The notes below the pieces were generated by a model. That model saw only the letters and a program-made list of their open reading frames with translations. It made no database searches and was not told the origin of the DNA. Shown here piece after piece: positions 8,237 through 16,492 of a stretch of 64,000 nucleotides of DNA (the first letter of the stretch is position 1; the number at the start of each line of letters is the position of its first letter). The translations under genes and the position numbers were made by a program. The stretch lies in the NCBI RefSeq assembly GCF_011045195.1, contig NZ_CP049199.1, positions 2,666,001 through 2,730,000 of the forward strand, written 5' to 3'. This DNA comes from Caulobacter soli. Lineage in GTDB: Bacteria; Pseudomonadota; Alphaproteobacteria; Caulobacterales; Caulobacteraceae.

Positions 8237-8632
8237 TCAGACTTCCGGCGGACGCTTGTTGGGGTTGAAGAAGCTGAGAATGACGAAGGCCAGGCCGATC
8301 ATGCCCGGAATGGCCGCGCCGGCCAGGGTGCCGTACATCGCATAGTCGTTGATCCCGCCGAGCGCCCAGGCCGTCAGGGCGACGCCACCGGCGACGAAGA
8401 GCAGGACCACGCCGATCCGCATGTCGCGATGCGACGAAGACGCCACCTTCGGGCGCACGTCCTTGGACAGAGCCTCGATCAGTTCGGGCGGCAGCGGCTG
8501 CCCCTTGTCGATGGCGGCCCGAACGGTGGCCTGCATTTCACGGCGCTCGCGCGTCCGCAGCCACGCCGGCACGATCACGATCGCCGCGACCATCAGAAAC
8601 GGCGCCAGCGGAACCAAAATTCCCAAGTCCAT
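8237..8632 (-). CDS. DUF6249-like membrane protein
   Basis: A 131-residue protein with an N-terminal membrane segment (LAPFLMVAAIVIVPAWL), a cytoplasmic stretch containing RREMQATVRAAIDKGQPLPPEL (typical of this small uncharacterised family), and two further membrane segments before a charged end NPNKRPPEV. It is the first gene of the unit with the ECF sigma factor. The molecular function is unknown. The linkage suggests it is co-expressed with, or senses for, that sigma factor. Confidence 0.75.
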   Translation of the reverse strand: MDLGILVPLAPFLMVAAIVIVPAWLRTRERREMQATVRAAIDKGQPLPPELIEALSKDVRPKVASSSHRDMRIGVVLLFVAGGVALTAWALGGINDYAMYGTLAGAAIPGMIGLAFVILSFFNPNKRPPEV

Positions 8633-8797
8633 GACCTAGTCCCCTCGAATGTTCGGCGGTGGGCGTCTCGCCCTCGCCTTCTGTAGGTAAGAGACCTGGG
8701 CCAGGGTGATTGGAGGCGCCGGGTCAGATGAAACTTTCGTAAGGCGCGCGCCAAGCGTGACCCAACGCGGGAAAACCGCGCGATGCGGCCTCGACGG

Positions 8798-9457
8798 CTA
8801 CTCGGCGCCGAGCTGTGGATTGGAGGCGGCGACCCGCGAAATGATCTCGTCCATGGCCGAGAACATCATGGTCGGGCCGTGGTCGACCAGGGCGCTGCGA
8901 GTGGCGTAGCCCCAGTCGACGGCGCCGCAGGCCAGGCCCGCTTCGCGCGCCGCCTCGATGTCGCGGGTCTCGTCGCCGATGCATAGCACGCGGTCCTTGG
9001 CGATCCGCGCGGCCTTGACCACGGCCTTGAACTTGGCCGCCTTGCCAAAGATCGCCGCGCCGCAGCCATAATGGTCGACCAACCCCGCCAGGTCGGCGCC
9101 CAGGATCGAGCGGATCGTCGCCTCGGAATTCGAACTGACGATCGCCAGGCGCAGCCCCGCCGCCGACAGGCCGCGCAGCAGGTCGCCGGTGCCCGAGAAC
9201 AGCGGGATCGCATGGGCCTCGGCGGCCATCATCTTCTTGCCGTGGGCGGCGACCAGCGGAACCTTCCACAGCGGCAGGCCCAGATAGTCGATGATCTCGC
9301 GGCTGGTTCGGCCGCGCAGCATGGCGATCTCGTCCTCGGTCACCGCCTTGAACTTGAAGCGCTCGGCCAGCGGCCGCACGGCGCGAATGGCCCAGGCCGT
9401 GCTGTCAGCCAGCGTGCCGTCGAAGTCGAAGATGACCAGATCGATCTGGGCGTCCAT
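8798..9457 (-). CDS. HAD-superfamily hydrolase, phosphoglycolate-phosphatase-like
   Basis: A 219-residue phosphatase. Motif I is DFDGTLADS (nucleophile and general acid Asp at about residues 11 and 13), motif II is the Ser in IVSSNSE, the Lys is in KAAKFKAVVKAA, and motif III is IGDETRDIEAAREAG. A helical cap lies between motifs I and II, as in Gph-type subfamily I enzymes. Such enzymes hydrolyse small phosphomonoesters; the substrate cannot be read from sequence. Its ATG directly abuts the stop of the ArsC-like gene, so the two are co-transcribed. Confidence 0.88.
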   Translation of the reverse strand: MDAQIDLVIFDFDGTLADSTAWAIRAVRPLAERFKFKAVTEDEIAMLRGRTSREIIDYLGLPLWKVPLVAAHGKKMMAAEAHAIPLFSGTGDLLRGLSAAGLRLAIVSSNSEATIRSILGADLAGLVDHYGCGAAIFGKAAKFKAVVKAARIAKDRVLCIGDETRDIEAAREAGLACGAVDWGYATRSALVDHGPTMMFSAMDEIISRVAASNPQLGAE

Positions 9458-9814
9458 TCAGCCCCCCGAATCCACGGCGCGAGCGTACACGTCTGGCTTG
9501 AATCCCACCAGCAGTTGATCGCCCGTCGCGAGAACCGGCCGCTTGATCATCGACGGGTTGGCCAGCATCAGGTCGATGGCCTTGGCCTGGTCGATGCCGA
9601 CCTTGTCGGCGTCGGGCAGTTTGCGAAACGTCGTGCCGGCCTTGTTGAGCAGGACTTCCCAGCCCACGGCCTTGCTCCACGCCTCCAGACGCGGACGATC
9701 GATGCCCACGGTCTTGTAGTCGTGGAAGGCGTAGGCGACGCCGTGACCGTCCAGCCAGTCCCGCGCCTTCCTCATCGTGTCGCAGGCCTTGATGCCGTAG
9801 ATCGTCGTGGTCAC
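9458..9814 (-). CDS. ArsC/Spx-family protein (YffB-like)
   Basis: A 118-residue thioredoxin-fold protein starting MTTTIYGIKACDTMRKA. One N-terminal Cys (Cys11) sits where ArsC-type reductases have their catalytic Cys, and the Arg-Pro pair in SMIKRPVL matches the ArsC family. E. coli YffB has the same architecture and no proven arsenate reductase activity. There is no arsenic-resistance gene nearby, so a thiol-redox role is as likely as arsenate reduction. It is followed without a gap by the HAD hydrolase gene. Confidence 0.88.
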   Translation of the reverse strand: MTTTIYGIKACDTMRKARDWLDGHGVAYAFHDYKTVGIDRPRLEAWSKAVGWEVLLNKAGTTFRKLPDADKVGIDQAKAIDLMLANPSMIKRPVLATGDQLLVGFKPDVYARAVDSGG

Positions 9815-9832
9815 GCCTGATGCTCCGTGCGC

Positions 9833-9852
9833 GTCAGATTCTCGAGTCTGAC
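9833..9852. repeat. Inverted repeat in exporter-arsC gap
   Basis: GTCAGA and TCTGAC flank an 8-base centre containing CTCGAG in the 93-base gap between the exporter stop and the ArsC-like start. It could be a weak hairpin or a regulator site for the downstream pair. Confidence 0.3.
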
Positions 9853-9907
9853 CAGCCTAGAGTCCGCGCGCTATCGGGCAAAACGGAAAAAGGAAGCGGG
9901 TTCGTCC

Positions 9908-11101
9908 CTAGGCCGCGACCTTGGCCGGCGGAGCCTTCAGCCCCCGGCTGAAGAACACCGGCAGGCACAGCAGGTAGAGCGCCGCGCCGGCCAGCCAGAC
10001 CAATCCGGGGAACACGCCGCGCGAGGCGAAGTAGACCTGACTGATCAGCAGCGGGGCGATCACCGACGAGACGCCGCTCACGCTGGCCAGCACGCCCTGC
10101 AGACGCCCTTGGTGTGCTTCGCCCACTCGCGACGACAGCAAGGACTGCAAGGCCGGGCCGCCGATCCCGCCCAGGCAGAACAACGGGAACAGCAGAAAGG
10201 CCATCCAGCCTTGGGTGACCAGGGCGATCGCGACATAGGCCGCGGTGTCGGCGACGATGCCGATCGCCAGGGCCCGCTTCTCGCCCCAACGCTCGCTGAC
10301 TGGCCCCGCCACGAAGGCCTGGGCCAGGGCGTGGAACAGGCCGAAGCCCGCCAGGGAGACGCCGATCGTCAAGCCGTTCCAGGCGAACTTGTCCTCGCCA
10401 TACAGCACCCAGACCGTGCCGCCGACATCGCCCACGACGGCCAGGATGAGGAAGGCCGCGAGCAGCGGCAGCAGGGCCGGAAAGCTGAACGCCCAGCGCA
10501 GCGGGCCCAGGGGATTGAAGCTGGACAGCGCGATCTTGCCGCCCCTGCCCTCGTGGGATTCCGGCAGGATCAGCAACGCGACCAGGAAGTTCAGACCGTT
10601 CAAGGCCGCCGCCGCCAGGAACGGAGCCCGTACCCAGACGTCGCCCAGCAGGCCGCCTATTACTGGCCCGGCGATGAAGCCCAGGCCGAAGCAGGCGCTC
10701 ATATAGCCGAAGCGCCGAGTCAGGTGCTCGGCCGGCGTGATGTCGGCGATATAGGCCGAGGCCACCGCGCCGCTGGCGCCGGTCATGCCGGCGATGGCCC
10801 GACCGACGAACAGCCACCAGAACGACGGCGCCAGGGCCAGGAACAGATAGTCGATCGCCGCCCCCGCCAGCGAGACTAGCAGCACCGGCCGTCGACCGAA
10901 CCGGTCGCTAAACGCCCCCAGGATCGGCGCGCAGGCGAACTGCATCAGGGCGTACAACGCCAGGAACGCCCCGAACCGCCAGCCCAGATCGCTGGTATGG
11001 CCCACCTCGCGCAGCAGGCGCGGAATGATCGGCAGGACCAGGCCAACGCCGATCGCGTCGAGCGTCACGGTGGTCAGGATGACGCCCAGCGCCTTTTTCA
11101 T
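9908..11101 (-). CDS. TetA-type major facilitator drug exporter
   Basis: A 397-residue, 12-helix antiporter starting MKKALGVILTTVTLDAIGVGLVLPIIP, the hallmark N-terminus of TetA-like exporters. The loop 2-3 motif is GAFSDRFGRRPVLL (GxxxDRxGRR), and motif C-like GPVIGGLLGD is in helix 5. It would export a drug in exchange for protons. It is divergent from a TetR repressor gene with two tet-operator-like palindromes between them, the same layout as transposon tetA/tetR. The frame is open far upstream, but this ATG has the family N-terminus. Tetracycline itself is not proven as the substrate. Confidence 0.9.
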   Translation of the reverse strand: MKKALGVILTTVTLDAIGVGLVLPIIPRLLREVGHTSDLGWRFGAFLALYALMQFACAPILGAFSDRFGRRPVLLVSLAGAAIDYLFLALAPSFWWLFVGRAIAGMTGASGAVASAYIADITPAEHLTRRFGYMSACFGLGFIAGPVIGGLLGDVWVRAPFLAAAALNGLNFLVALLILPESHEGRGGKIALSSFNPLGPLRWAFSFPALLPLLAAFLILAVVGDVGGTVWVLYGEDKFAWNGLTIGVSLAGFGLFHALAQAFVAGPVSERWGEKRALAIGIVADTAAYVAIALVTQGWMAFLLFPLFCLGGIGGPALQSLLSSRVGEAHQGRLQGVLASVSGVSSVIAPLLISQVYFASRGVFPGLVWLAGAALYLLCLPVFFSRGLKAPPAKVAA

Positions 11102-11114
11102 CTTCGCCTCGCAA

Positions 11115-11133
11115 ACTTTATCATCGATAAAGT
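11115..11133. promoter_or_regulatory. tet-operator-like palindrome 1
   Basis: ACTTTATCATCGATAAAGT is a 19-bp palindrome with 8-base arms. It has the same length and central TATCA-x-x-GATA layout as Tn10 tetO, and lies 13 bases from the exporter start codon. It is the likely TetR binding site controlling the exporter. Confidence 0.8.
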
Positions 11134-11150
11134 CCTTATCAGCGATAAGG
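11134..11150. promoter_or_regulatory. tet-operator-like palindrome 2
   Basis: CCTTATCAGCGATAAGG has perfect 7-base arms and directly abuts operator 1. It is 26 bases from the tetR start codon and is the likely autoregulatory site. Confidence 0.75.
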
Positions 11151-11176
11151 TCAAGACCTGTGAGGCGGAGTGCGGC

Positions 11177-11797
11177 ATGAAGGTGGATCGGCAGCGGATC
11201 GTGGAGGTCGCCCTCGACCTGCTCAACGAAAAGGGCGTCGACGGCCTGACCACCCGGCTGATCGCCGACCGCCTGGGTGTGCAGCAACCCGCGCTCTACT
11301 GGCATTTCAAGAACAAGCGCGCCCTGCTGGACGCCATGAACGTCGAGATCCTGGCGCGCGGTCACACCCATCGCGGGCCGGCGGCCGGCGAGGATTGGCG
11401 GACCTACCTGCGCGAGAACGCCCGCAGCTTCCGGCGCGCCCTGTTGGCCTATCGCGACGGCGCGCGGGTGCATGCCGGCACCGAGGCCGATCCCGGCGAC
11501 CTGGACCAGGTCGAAGCCCAGCTAGCCTTCCTCGTGGCCGATACCGGCGTGTCAGCGACCCGGGCCATGGAGCTCCTGGTCGCGGTCAGCCACTACGTGG
11601 TCGGCTGCGTGCTGGAGGAACAGGCCGACGCTCCAGAGAGTCCGGGACGCGGCGCCGAGCTCGACGCGGCCGCCCAGGGCCATCCGCTGTTGGCGGAGGC
11701 CCTGGCGCATTATCGCGGCGCCGGTCACGCCCGGCTGTTCGAGGCGGGACTGGCGCTGCTGATCGACGGCGCGGCCGCGCAGATCGCGGCGCGCTGA
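11177..11797 (+). CDS. TetR-type transcriptional repressor
   Basis: A 206-residue regulator. The N-terminal helix-turn-helix runs over residues 5-50 (RIVEVALDLLNEKGVDGLTTR, then DRLGVQQPALYWHFKNKRALLD). PALYWHFKNKRALLDAM is the signature of the true TetR class, and the C-terminal part resembles the tetracycline-repressor ligand domain. It would repress itself and the divergent exporter through the two palindromes and release them on binding inducer. The ATG directly before the HTH was chosen; upstream frame extensions run into the exporter gene. Its stop lies 3 bases from the stop of the convergent glycosidase gene. Confidence 0.92.
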   Translation: MKVDRQRIVEVALDLLNEKGVDGLTTRLIADRLGVQQPALYWHFKNKRALLDAMNVEILARGHTHRGPAAGEDWRTYLRENARSFRRALLAYRDGARVHAGTEADPGDLDQVEAQLAFLVADTGVSATRAMELLVAVSHYVVGCVLEEQADAPESPGRGAELDAAAQGHPLLAEALAHYRGAGHARLFEAGLALLIDGAAAQIAAR

Positions 11798-11800
11798 CCG

Positions 11801-13744
11801 CTAGACCTTGGCGGGTTTGCTCCACAGCGCGCGGGCCCGGTGAGCGACCAGCTTGGGCTTCCGCTCGCGGGTGAAGAAGCCTTTGTGGTTCAGCGCCCCG
11901 ATCCGCATGATGCTCTGCGAAGTGCGGAAGTCGGCGAAGGCCCAGGGATGGGTGCCGAAGATGAACGGATACTCGCCCAGCACCCGGATATACATCTCCA
12001 CCATGTCGGCCTGGTATTCCTCGGTCCACATCTCGGGCGGCTGGGCGTGCATGCCGGCCACCGCGTCGGCGCCGAACTCCGTGAACATGATCGGCTTGTT
12101 CGGATGGCGGGCCCGCAGCTTGGCCACGTCGTTCTTCAGCGCCCCCTCGGCCAGGTCCAGCTGACCCGACAGCGAGTACCAGCCTTGGTAGGAGTTGGTG
12201 CAGATCACGTCGCCCAGGGCCTGCCAGTCCATCGAACCGCCCTGGACGCTGACGATGGTCACCGGCCGGGTGTTGTCCAGCTGGCGGGCCAGGTCGAACA
12301 GCGGCGTGAAGAATTTCAGGCCGGTCTCGTTGCCGCCGGCCGGCTCGGGATCGGTCGTATGGAAGGGCTTGATCAAAGGCTCGTTGGCCAGCGACCACAG
12401 GATCACGCAGGGGTGGTTCTTGTCGCGACGGACCAGGTCGATGATGTCCTGCCGAAGCTGCTTGGAGCGCGCTTCCTGGATCTCCGGCGGGTCGGCGAAC
12501 ACCAGGCTGACGGCCGGGGTCTCGTCGATCACCAGCAAGCCGTGCTCGTCGGCCAGCATCATCGCTTCTTCGCTGTAGGGATAGTGCGAGGTGCGGAAGC
12601 TGTTGCCGCCGATCCACTTCAGCAGCTCGAAGTCGCGGATGATCGAAGGAACGTCCAGGCCGCGGCCATGGATCGGAAAATCCTCGTGCTTGCCAAAGCC
12701 GCGCAGGAACACCGGCTTGCCGTTCAGCAGCAGCTTGTCGCCCTTGGCCTCGATCGTGCGCACGCCGATCTTGAAGGCGTACTCGTCGGGCGTCGCGCCG
12801 TTCTCCAGGCGGATCGTCAGGGTATAGAGGTGCGGATCCTCGGGGCTCCAAGGGCGGGCGCCCTTCAGCGTCACGACGGTCGAGCCCTTGCCGCCGCTCA
12901 GCGTCACCGAACCCTTCGCTTCGCCCTTGTCGTCGGCGATCGTCACGCTGGCCTTGCCCGACCAGGGCGCGCTGGCCTCCAGGTCGATCGACACCTTGCC
13001 GTCCAGGCTGGTCTTGACGGTCACGTCGCTGATGTGGACGTCGGGCGTGGTGAACAGCAGCACCGGGCGGTGGATGCCGGCATAGGGGAAGAAGTCGTAG
13101 GCCGTCTGCGGGAAGTGGACGGTGTGCATGTGCCAGCGGGCGGTGTCCGGCGTGGCGGGCACGCGATCCAGCTGGATCTTGTTCTCGACCAGCACGGTCA
13201 GCACGTTGTCGCCGTCCAGCGACACGGCGTCGGTGATGTCGAAGGCGAACGGCAGGTGGCCGCCGACACGGCCGCCCAGCAGCTTGCCGTTCAGCCAGAC
13301 CTTGGCGGTGTAGTTGACCGAGCCGAAACGCAGATGGATGCGCTGGCCGGCCCAGCCCTTGTCGACGCGGAAGTCGGTCTCGTACCAGGCCGAGCCGACG
13401 TAGTTGCGCACGTCGTCGAAGATGTCGTTCCAGCTGGCCGGCACCGGGATCAGGCGGAAATCCTTCAGCCCCTTCTGCCAGCCTTCGGTTTCGCCCACGT
13501 CCTTGGGATCGGGACGGAAACGCCAGGTCGCGGCCAGGCTCTTGGTCGAGCGCGTGGGGCTTTCGTGCGGATAGAGAATGCTGGGAACGCCCGTGGCCGG
13601 GCCCGGCTTGGCGGCTCGGGCTTGAGCCTCGCTCACGCTGACCGCCGCGCTCGCCATCGCCAGGCCGCCGGCGACGCCGAGGGCGCTTCTACGGGTGACC
13701 AGGCCGCGTCGCGTCTGGCCTTCGTTGCGCGTTTCATCCGACAT
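11801..13744 (-). CDS. Glycoside hydrolase family 2, beta-glucuronidase type
   Basis: A 647-residue exported hydrolase. The N-terminus carries a twin-arginine-like signal (TRRSALGVAGGLAMASA). The GH2 sugar-binding jelly roll, Ig-like domain and TIM barrel follow. The catalytic acid/base is Glu455 (LWSLANEP) and the nucleophile Glu556 (MFTEFGAD), both matching beta-glucuronidases. It would release glucuronic acid from glucuronosides in the periplasm. Upstream on the same strand is a TonB receptor, and a mannonate dehydratase lies across the intergenic region, which supports glucuronate rather than galactose chemistry. A longer open frame runs upstream into the receptor gene and is not coding. 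Confidence 0.9.
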   Translation of the reverse strand: MSDETRNEGQTRRGLVTRRSALGVAGGLAMASAAVSVSEAQARAAKPGPATGVPSILYPHESPTRSTKSLAATWRFRPDPKDVGETEGWQKGLKDFRLIPVPASWNDIFDDVRNYVGSAWYETDFRVDKGWAGQRIHLRFGSVNYTAKVWLNGKLLGGRVGGHLPFAFDITDAVSLDGDNVLTVLVENKIQLDRVPATPDTARWHMHTVHFPQTAYDFFPYAGIHRPVLLFTTPDVHISDVTVKTSLDGKVSIDLEASAPWSGKASVTIADDKGEAKGSVTLSGGKGSTVVTLKGARPWSPEDPHLYTLTIRLENGATPDEYAFKIGVRTIEAKGDKLLLNGKPVFLRGFGKHEDFPIHGRGLDVPSIIRDFELLKWIGGNSFRTSHYPYSEEAMMLADEHGLLVIDETPAVSLVFADPPEIQEARSKQLRQDIIDLVRRDKNHPCVILWSLANEPLIKPFHTTDPEPAGGNETGLKFFTPLFDLARQLDNTRPVTIVSVQGGSMDWQALGDVICTNSYQGWYSLSGQLDLAEGALKNDVAKLRARHPNKPIMFTEFGADAVAGMHAQPPEMWTEEYQADMVEMYIRVLGEYPFIFGTHPWAFADFRTSQSIMRIGALNHKGFFTRERKPKLVAHRARALWSKPAKV

Positions 13745-13812
13745 GGGTCGCCCTCTTGCTGGAACCTTGAGCGCGACCCTAGCGAGAAAAGCCGCCAGGC
13801 GCCGCGCCGAAT

Positions 13813-13843
13813 AAAAAAAGGGGCGGACCCGGAGGCCCGCCCC
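13813..13843 (-). terminator. Rho-independent terminator after TonB receptor gene
   Basis: On the minus strand a 7-bp GC stem (GGGGCGG / CCGCCCC) with a 10-base loop is followed by seven T residues. It lies 18 bases after the receptor stop and before the glucuronidase start, so it should limit read-through into the glycosidase gene. Confidence 0.85.
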
Positions 13844-13860
13844 AGCGCTCGGGGAGGAGC

Positions 13861-16119
13861 TTAGTAGGAGATCGACAGGCGCAGACCCGCGTAGCGATTG
13901 AAGTCGCGGGCCGGCTGGAATTCCGTGGCGATCTGATTGCCGTAGTTGCCGTACTGGCTGCCCATGCCGATGGCGTAGCCCTTGTCGAACACGTTGTTGA
14001 CGAAGGCGACCAGTTGATAGTGCTCGTCCGGCGCGCGGATGCCCGCCGACAGGTTCAGGATGCCGTAGCTCTTCTGGACCGTTTCGGGGTCCTGGTTGAG
14101 CGAGAAGTTGACCTTGCTCTGCCAGCTGTAGCTGCCCGACACGACGCCTTCGAACGGCAGGTTGCCCAGCGCGTGCGAATAGTCGAAGCCGCCGTTCAGC
14201 TTCCATTTCGGCGCGTTCGGCAAGGTGTTTCCGGCCAGGTTCTGGCGGCCCGGCGTGCCGGTGCAGCCCTGCGCCGCCGTCTGGCCCGGCCAGCAGGCCG
14301 CGCCGGGGAAGGTGTCGATCTTGGCGTCGATATAGGCGATCGAGCCGTTCAGGCGCAGGTCGCGGGTGGCGCGGGCCGTGGCTTCCAGCTCGACGCCCTG
14401 GGTGATCACCTTGCCGACGTTGGTCAGACGATAGTTCTGGACGCCGCCGATGAACTCGATGCCCTGAGCCTGGAAGTCGTCATAGGCGACGTGGAAGGCG
14501 GTGGCGTTCAGCATCAGGCGACGGCCGAACCACTCGCTCTTCACGCCGGCCTCGAAGGCGTCCGAGGTTTCCGGACGGATCGGACCCGCATCGGCGCGAG
14601 CCTGGTTGAAGCCCGTGGTCAGGTCGTAGGTCTGACCCTTGTGGCCGGTCGAATACGAGCCGAACACCATCACGTCGTCGCTGAGATTGTGACGCAGGCC
14701 CAGGCGGTAGGTGACCGCGTCGTCGGAGGCGCCGCCGGTGAAGACCCCCTTCTGGTTGGCGCGCAAGGCGACATAGTCGTTGAAGCCATAGCCGATCTCT
14801 TCGCGCTGATAGCGCAGACCGACGATGGCCGTGGTTTCCGGCAGGAAGGTCCATTCACCCTGACCGAAGACGGCCTTGGCGGTCGAGCTGGCCTGGGCGT
14901 ACCACTGAGCCTGCGAGAACGACGGACCGCGCTTGAAGCTGCGCGTCAGATCGGTGTCGCCGTAGAACAGGCCGACGGTGTAGCGGAACGGGCCGGAGCC
15001 GGGCGACAGCAGGCGGATTTCCTGCGTCACGTTCTCCGACTTAAAGTAGCCGCCCTGCTGGTTGAACAGCGGCTTGTACGAGGTGCGGTCGGCGTCGAGC
15101 AGATCGTCCAGGCGGAACTGATCGTGCGAGCTGATCGAGATCAGGCTGAAGTCCTTGGGCAGCTCGTAGGCGATCCGCAGCGACTGGCCGAACCCTTCGC
15201 TCTTGGCGTAGAGATCGCTGTCGTTGCTGATGTTCAGGTTGTCCGAGCCGGCGACGATGCCCGGCAGCACGACGGCCGGGGTCAGGCCAGCCGTGCCGCG
15301 CAGCAGCGCATTGGGCGACAGGCGGATCAGCGGCGAGGTCGCCGTGGACGTGCCCTTCATGTAGTTGGCGCCGACATCGACCGACAGGTTGTCGGTCGGC
15401 TTCCAGACCACCTTGCCGCGGATGGTGGTGTCGTCGCGGCCGTTGACCTTGTCGCCGGTCACCAGGTTCTTGACGTTGCCGTCATAGTCGCTGTGGCTGG
15501 CGGTGAAGCGGAAACCGACGGTGTCGCTGAGCGGACCCGAGAGGCTGGCGGCGACGCGATATTCGTTGTCATCGGTGACCAGCGCATTGGCCAGGACGCT
15601 CATGACCTTGGACGGAGCGCGGGTGGTGATGTTGATCAGGCCGGCCGAGGCGCTCTTGCCGTAGAGGGTGCTTTGCGGGCCGCGCAGCACTTCGATGCGC
15701 TCGACGTCGGTCAGGTCGGCGAAGGCCCGAGCCTGGAAGGCCACCGGGACGTCGTCGATCTGGACGGCGACGCTGGGCTCGACGCCGATGCCGAACGCGA
15801 AGGTGCCGATACCGCGCAGGGCGACGGAGGCGTTCACCGGATGCTCGGCCGCGCGGATCGTCAGCGACGGCGCGACGCGGGCCACGTCCGAGAAGTCACG
15901 AACGCCAGCGCTTTCCAGCTGCTTGGCGGTGACCACGGCCACGGCCAGCGGCACATCCTGGACGTTTTCCTGGCGCTTCTGAGCGGTGACGACGATTTCT
16001 TCGAGAGCGACCTGCTCGGGTGCGGCGGCGGTCTGGTCCGACGCGGTCTGAGCGAACGCGGACCCGGTCATCGCCATCAGGAGAGCCGGCACGGAAGCAT
16101 AGCAAAGTAGTCTTTTCAC
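13861..16119 (-). CDS. TonB-dependent outer membrane receptor, glucuronoside locus
   Basis: A 752-residue receptor. From the chosen GTG start, MKRLLCYASVPALLMAMTGSAFAQ forms a clean signal peptide, and the TonB box region is EEIVVTAQKR. The plug follows (VPLAVAVVTAKQLESAG to RIEVLRGPQSTLYGKSASAGLINITTRAPS), then a 22-strand barrel ending in an aromatic, LRLSISY. There is no STN signalling domain, so it is a transporter only. Neighbouring glucuronidase and mannonate dehydratase suggest it imports a glucuronic-acid-containing glycoside. A longer frame reaches about 30 codons upstream, but it would put the signal peptide internally. Confidence 0.93.
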   Translation of the reverse strand: MKRLLCYASVPALLMAMTGSAFAQTASDQTAAAPEQVALEEIVVTAQKRQENVQDVPLAVAVVTAKQLESAGVRDFSDVARVAPSLTIRAAEHPVNASVALRGIGTFAFGIGVEPSVAVQIDDVPVAFQARAFADLTDVERIEVLRGPQSTLYGKSASAGLINITTRAPSKVMSVLANALVTDDNEYRVAASLSGPLSDTVGFRFTASHSDYDGNVKNLVTGDKVNGRDDTTIRGKVVWKPTDNLSVDVGANYMKGTSTATSPLIRLSPNALLRGTAGLTPAVVLPGIVAGSDNLNISNDSDLYAKSEGFGQSLRIAYELPKDFSLISISSHDQFRLDDLLDADRTSYKPLFNQQGGYFKSENVTQEIRLLSPGSGPFRYTVGLFYGDTDLTRSFKRGPSFSQAQWYAQASSTAKAVFGQGEWTFLPETTAIVGLRYQREEIGYGFNDYVALRANQKGVFTGGASDDAVTYRLGLRHNLSDDVMVFGSYSTGHKGQTYDLTTGFNQARADAGPIRPETSDAFEAGVKSEWFGRRLMLNATAFHVAYDDFQAQGIEFIGGVQNYRLTNVGKVITQGVELEATARATRDLRLNGSIAYIDAKIDTFPGAACWPGQTAAQGCTGTPGRQNLAGNTLPNAPKWKLNGGFDYSHALGNLPFEGVVSGSYSWQSKVNFSLNQDPETVQKSYGILNLSAGIRAPDEHYQLVAFVNNVFDKGYAIGMGSQYGNYGNQIATEFQPARDFNRYAGLRLSISY

Positions 16120-16492
16120 GGAGTATCCCCCAGGTCTCGACTTGTTGATGAGCCCGATGGCTCTGCGTCGATCTGCCGGGAACCTAGCAATTGGCCTGTC
16201 CACTTTCAAGGCATTCCCCTGGCCTCTTGCTCAAAATCCACAACGCCAGTTTCCGAAGTCGCGTGAAATCAGCCCTATATGGTCGATATGGTTGGACATT
16301 TTATCCGCCAAACTGTTCGCGAAGTTTGACCTCACCCCACTGTTTCCACCCGAGTCGCTTGACTTGGCGTCGGAACCAAAGCAAGTGGTCAGGCCACTTT
16401 TAAACCCTTCTCGCGAGACCTAGCGAATCGTCGAGACGCACTCGATCGCCGGAAGACGGCGGCCGCGCAATCAGCAGTCACGGAAGCCCCGC
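16120..16492. promoter_or_regulatory. Divergent control region of receptor and manD
   Basis: This 373-base region has no gene. It is less GC-rich than its surroundings and holds the receptor promoter, the TGGCCTGTCCA element at 16192-16202 and a related TGGTCAGGCCA at 16386-16396. The latter is embedded in AAGTGG...CCACTT and lies about 95 bases before manD. A TTGACTT sequence at 16359-16365 may be the -35 element for manD. Both elements fit TGGYCNGKCCA, similar to sites of FadR-type GntR regulators such as UxuR/ExuR, but no such regulator gene lies in the window. Confidence 0.5.
16181..16209 (-). promoter_or_regulatory. Promoter of TonB receptor gene with operator in the spacer
   Basis: On the minus strand TTGAAAG, 14 bases, GCTAGGTT fits the Caulobacter housekeeping consensus. 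The spacer contains the partial palindrome TGGACAGGCCA (plus-strand positions 16192-16202), placed where a repressor would block polymerase. Confidence 0.6.

Noticed and set aside
11840..13864. A 674-codon open frame on the plus strand
   Set aside because: Antisense shadow of the beta-glucuronidase gene, whose catalytic motifs are on the other strand.
13745..14206. N-terminal extension of the glucuronidase frame
   Set aside because: It overlaps the end of the receptor gene and would cross a Rho-independent terminator. The twin-arginine signal begins at the chosen start.
14014..16110. A 698-codon open frame on the plus strand
   Set aside because: Antisense shadow of the glucuronoside-locus receptor; biased composition and no motif.
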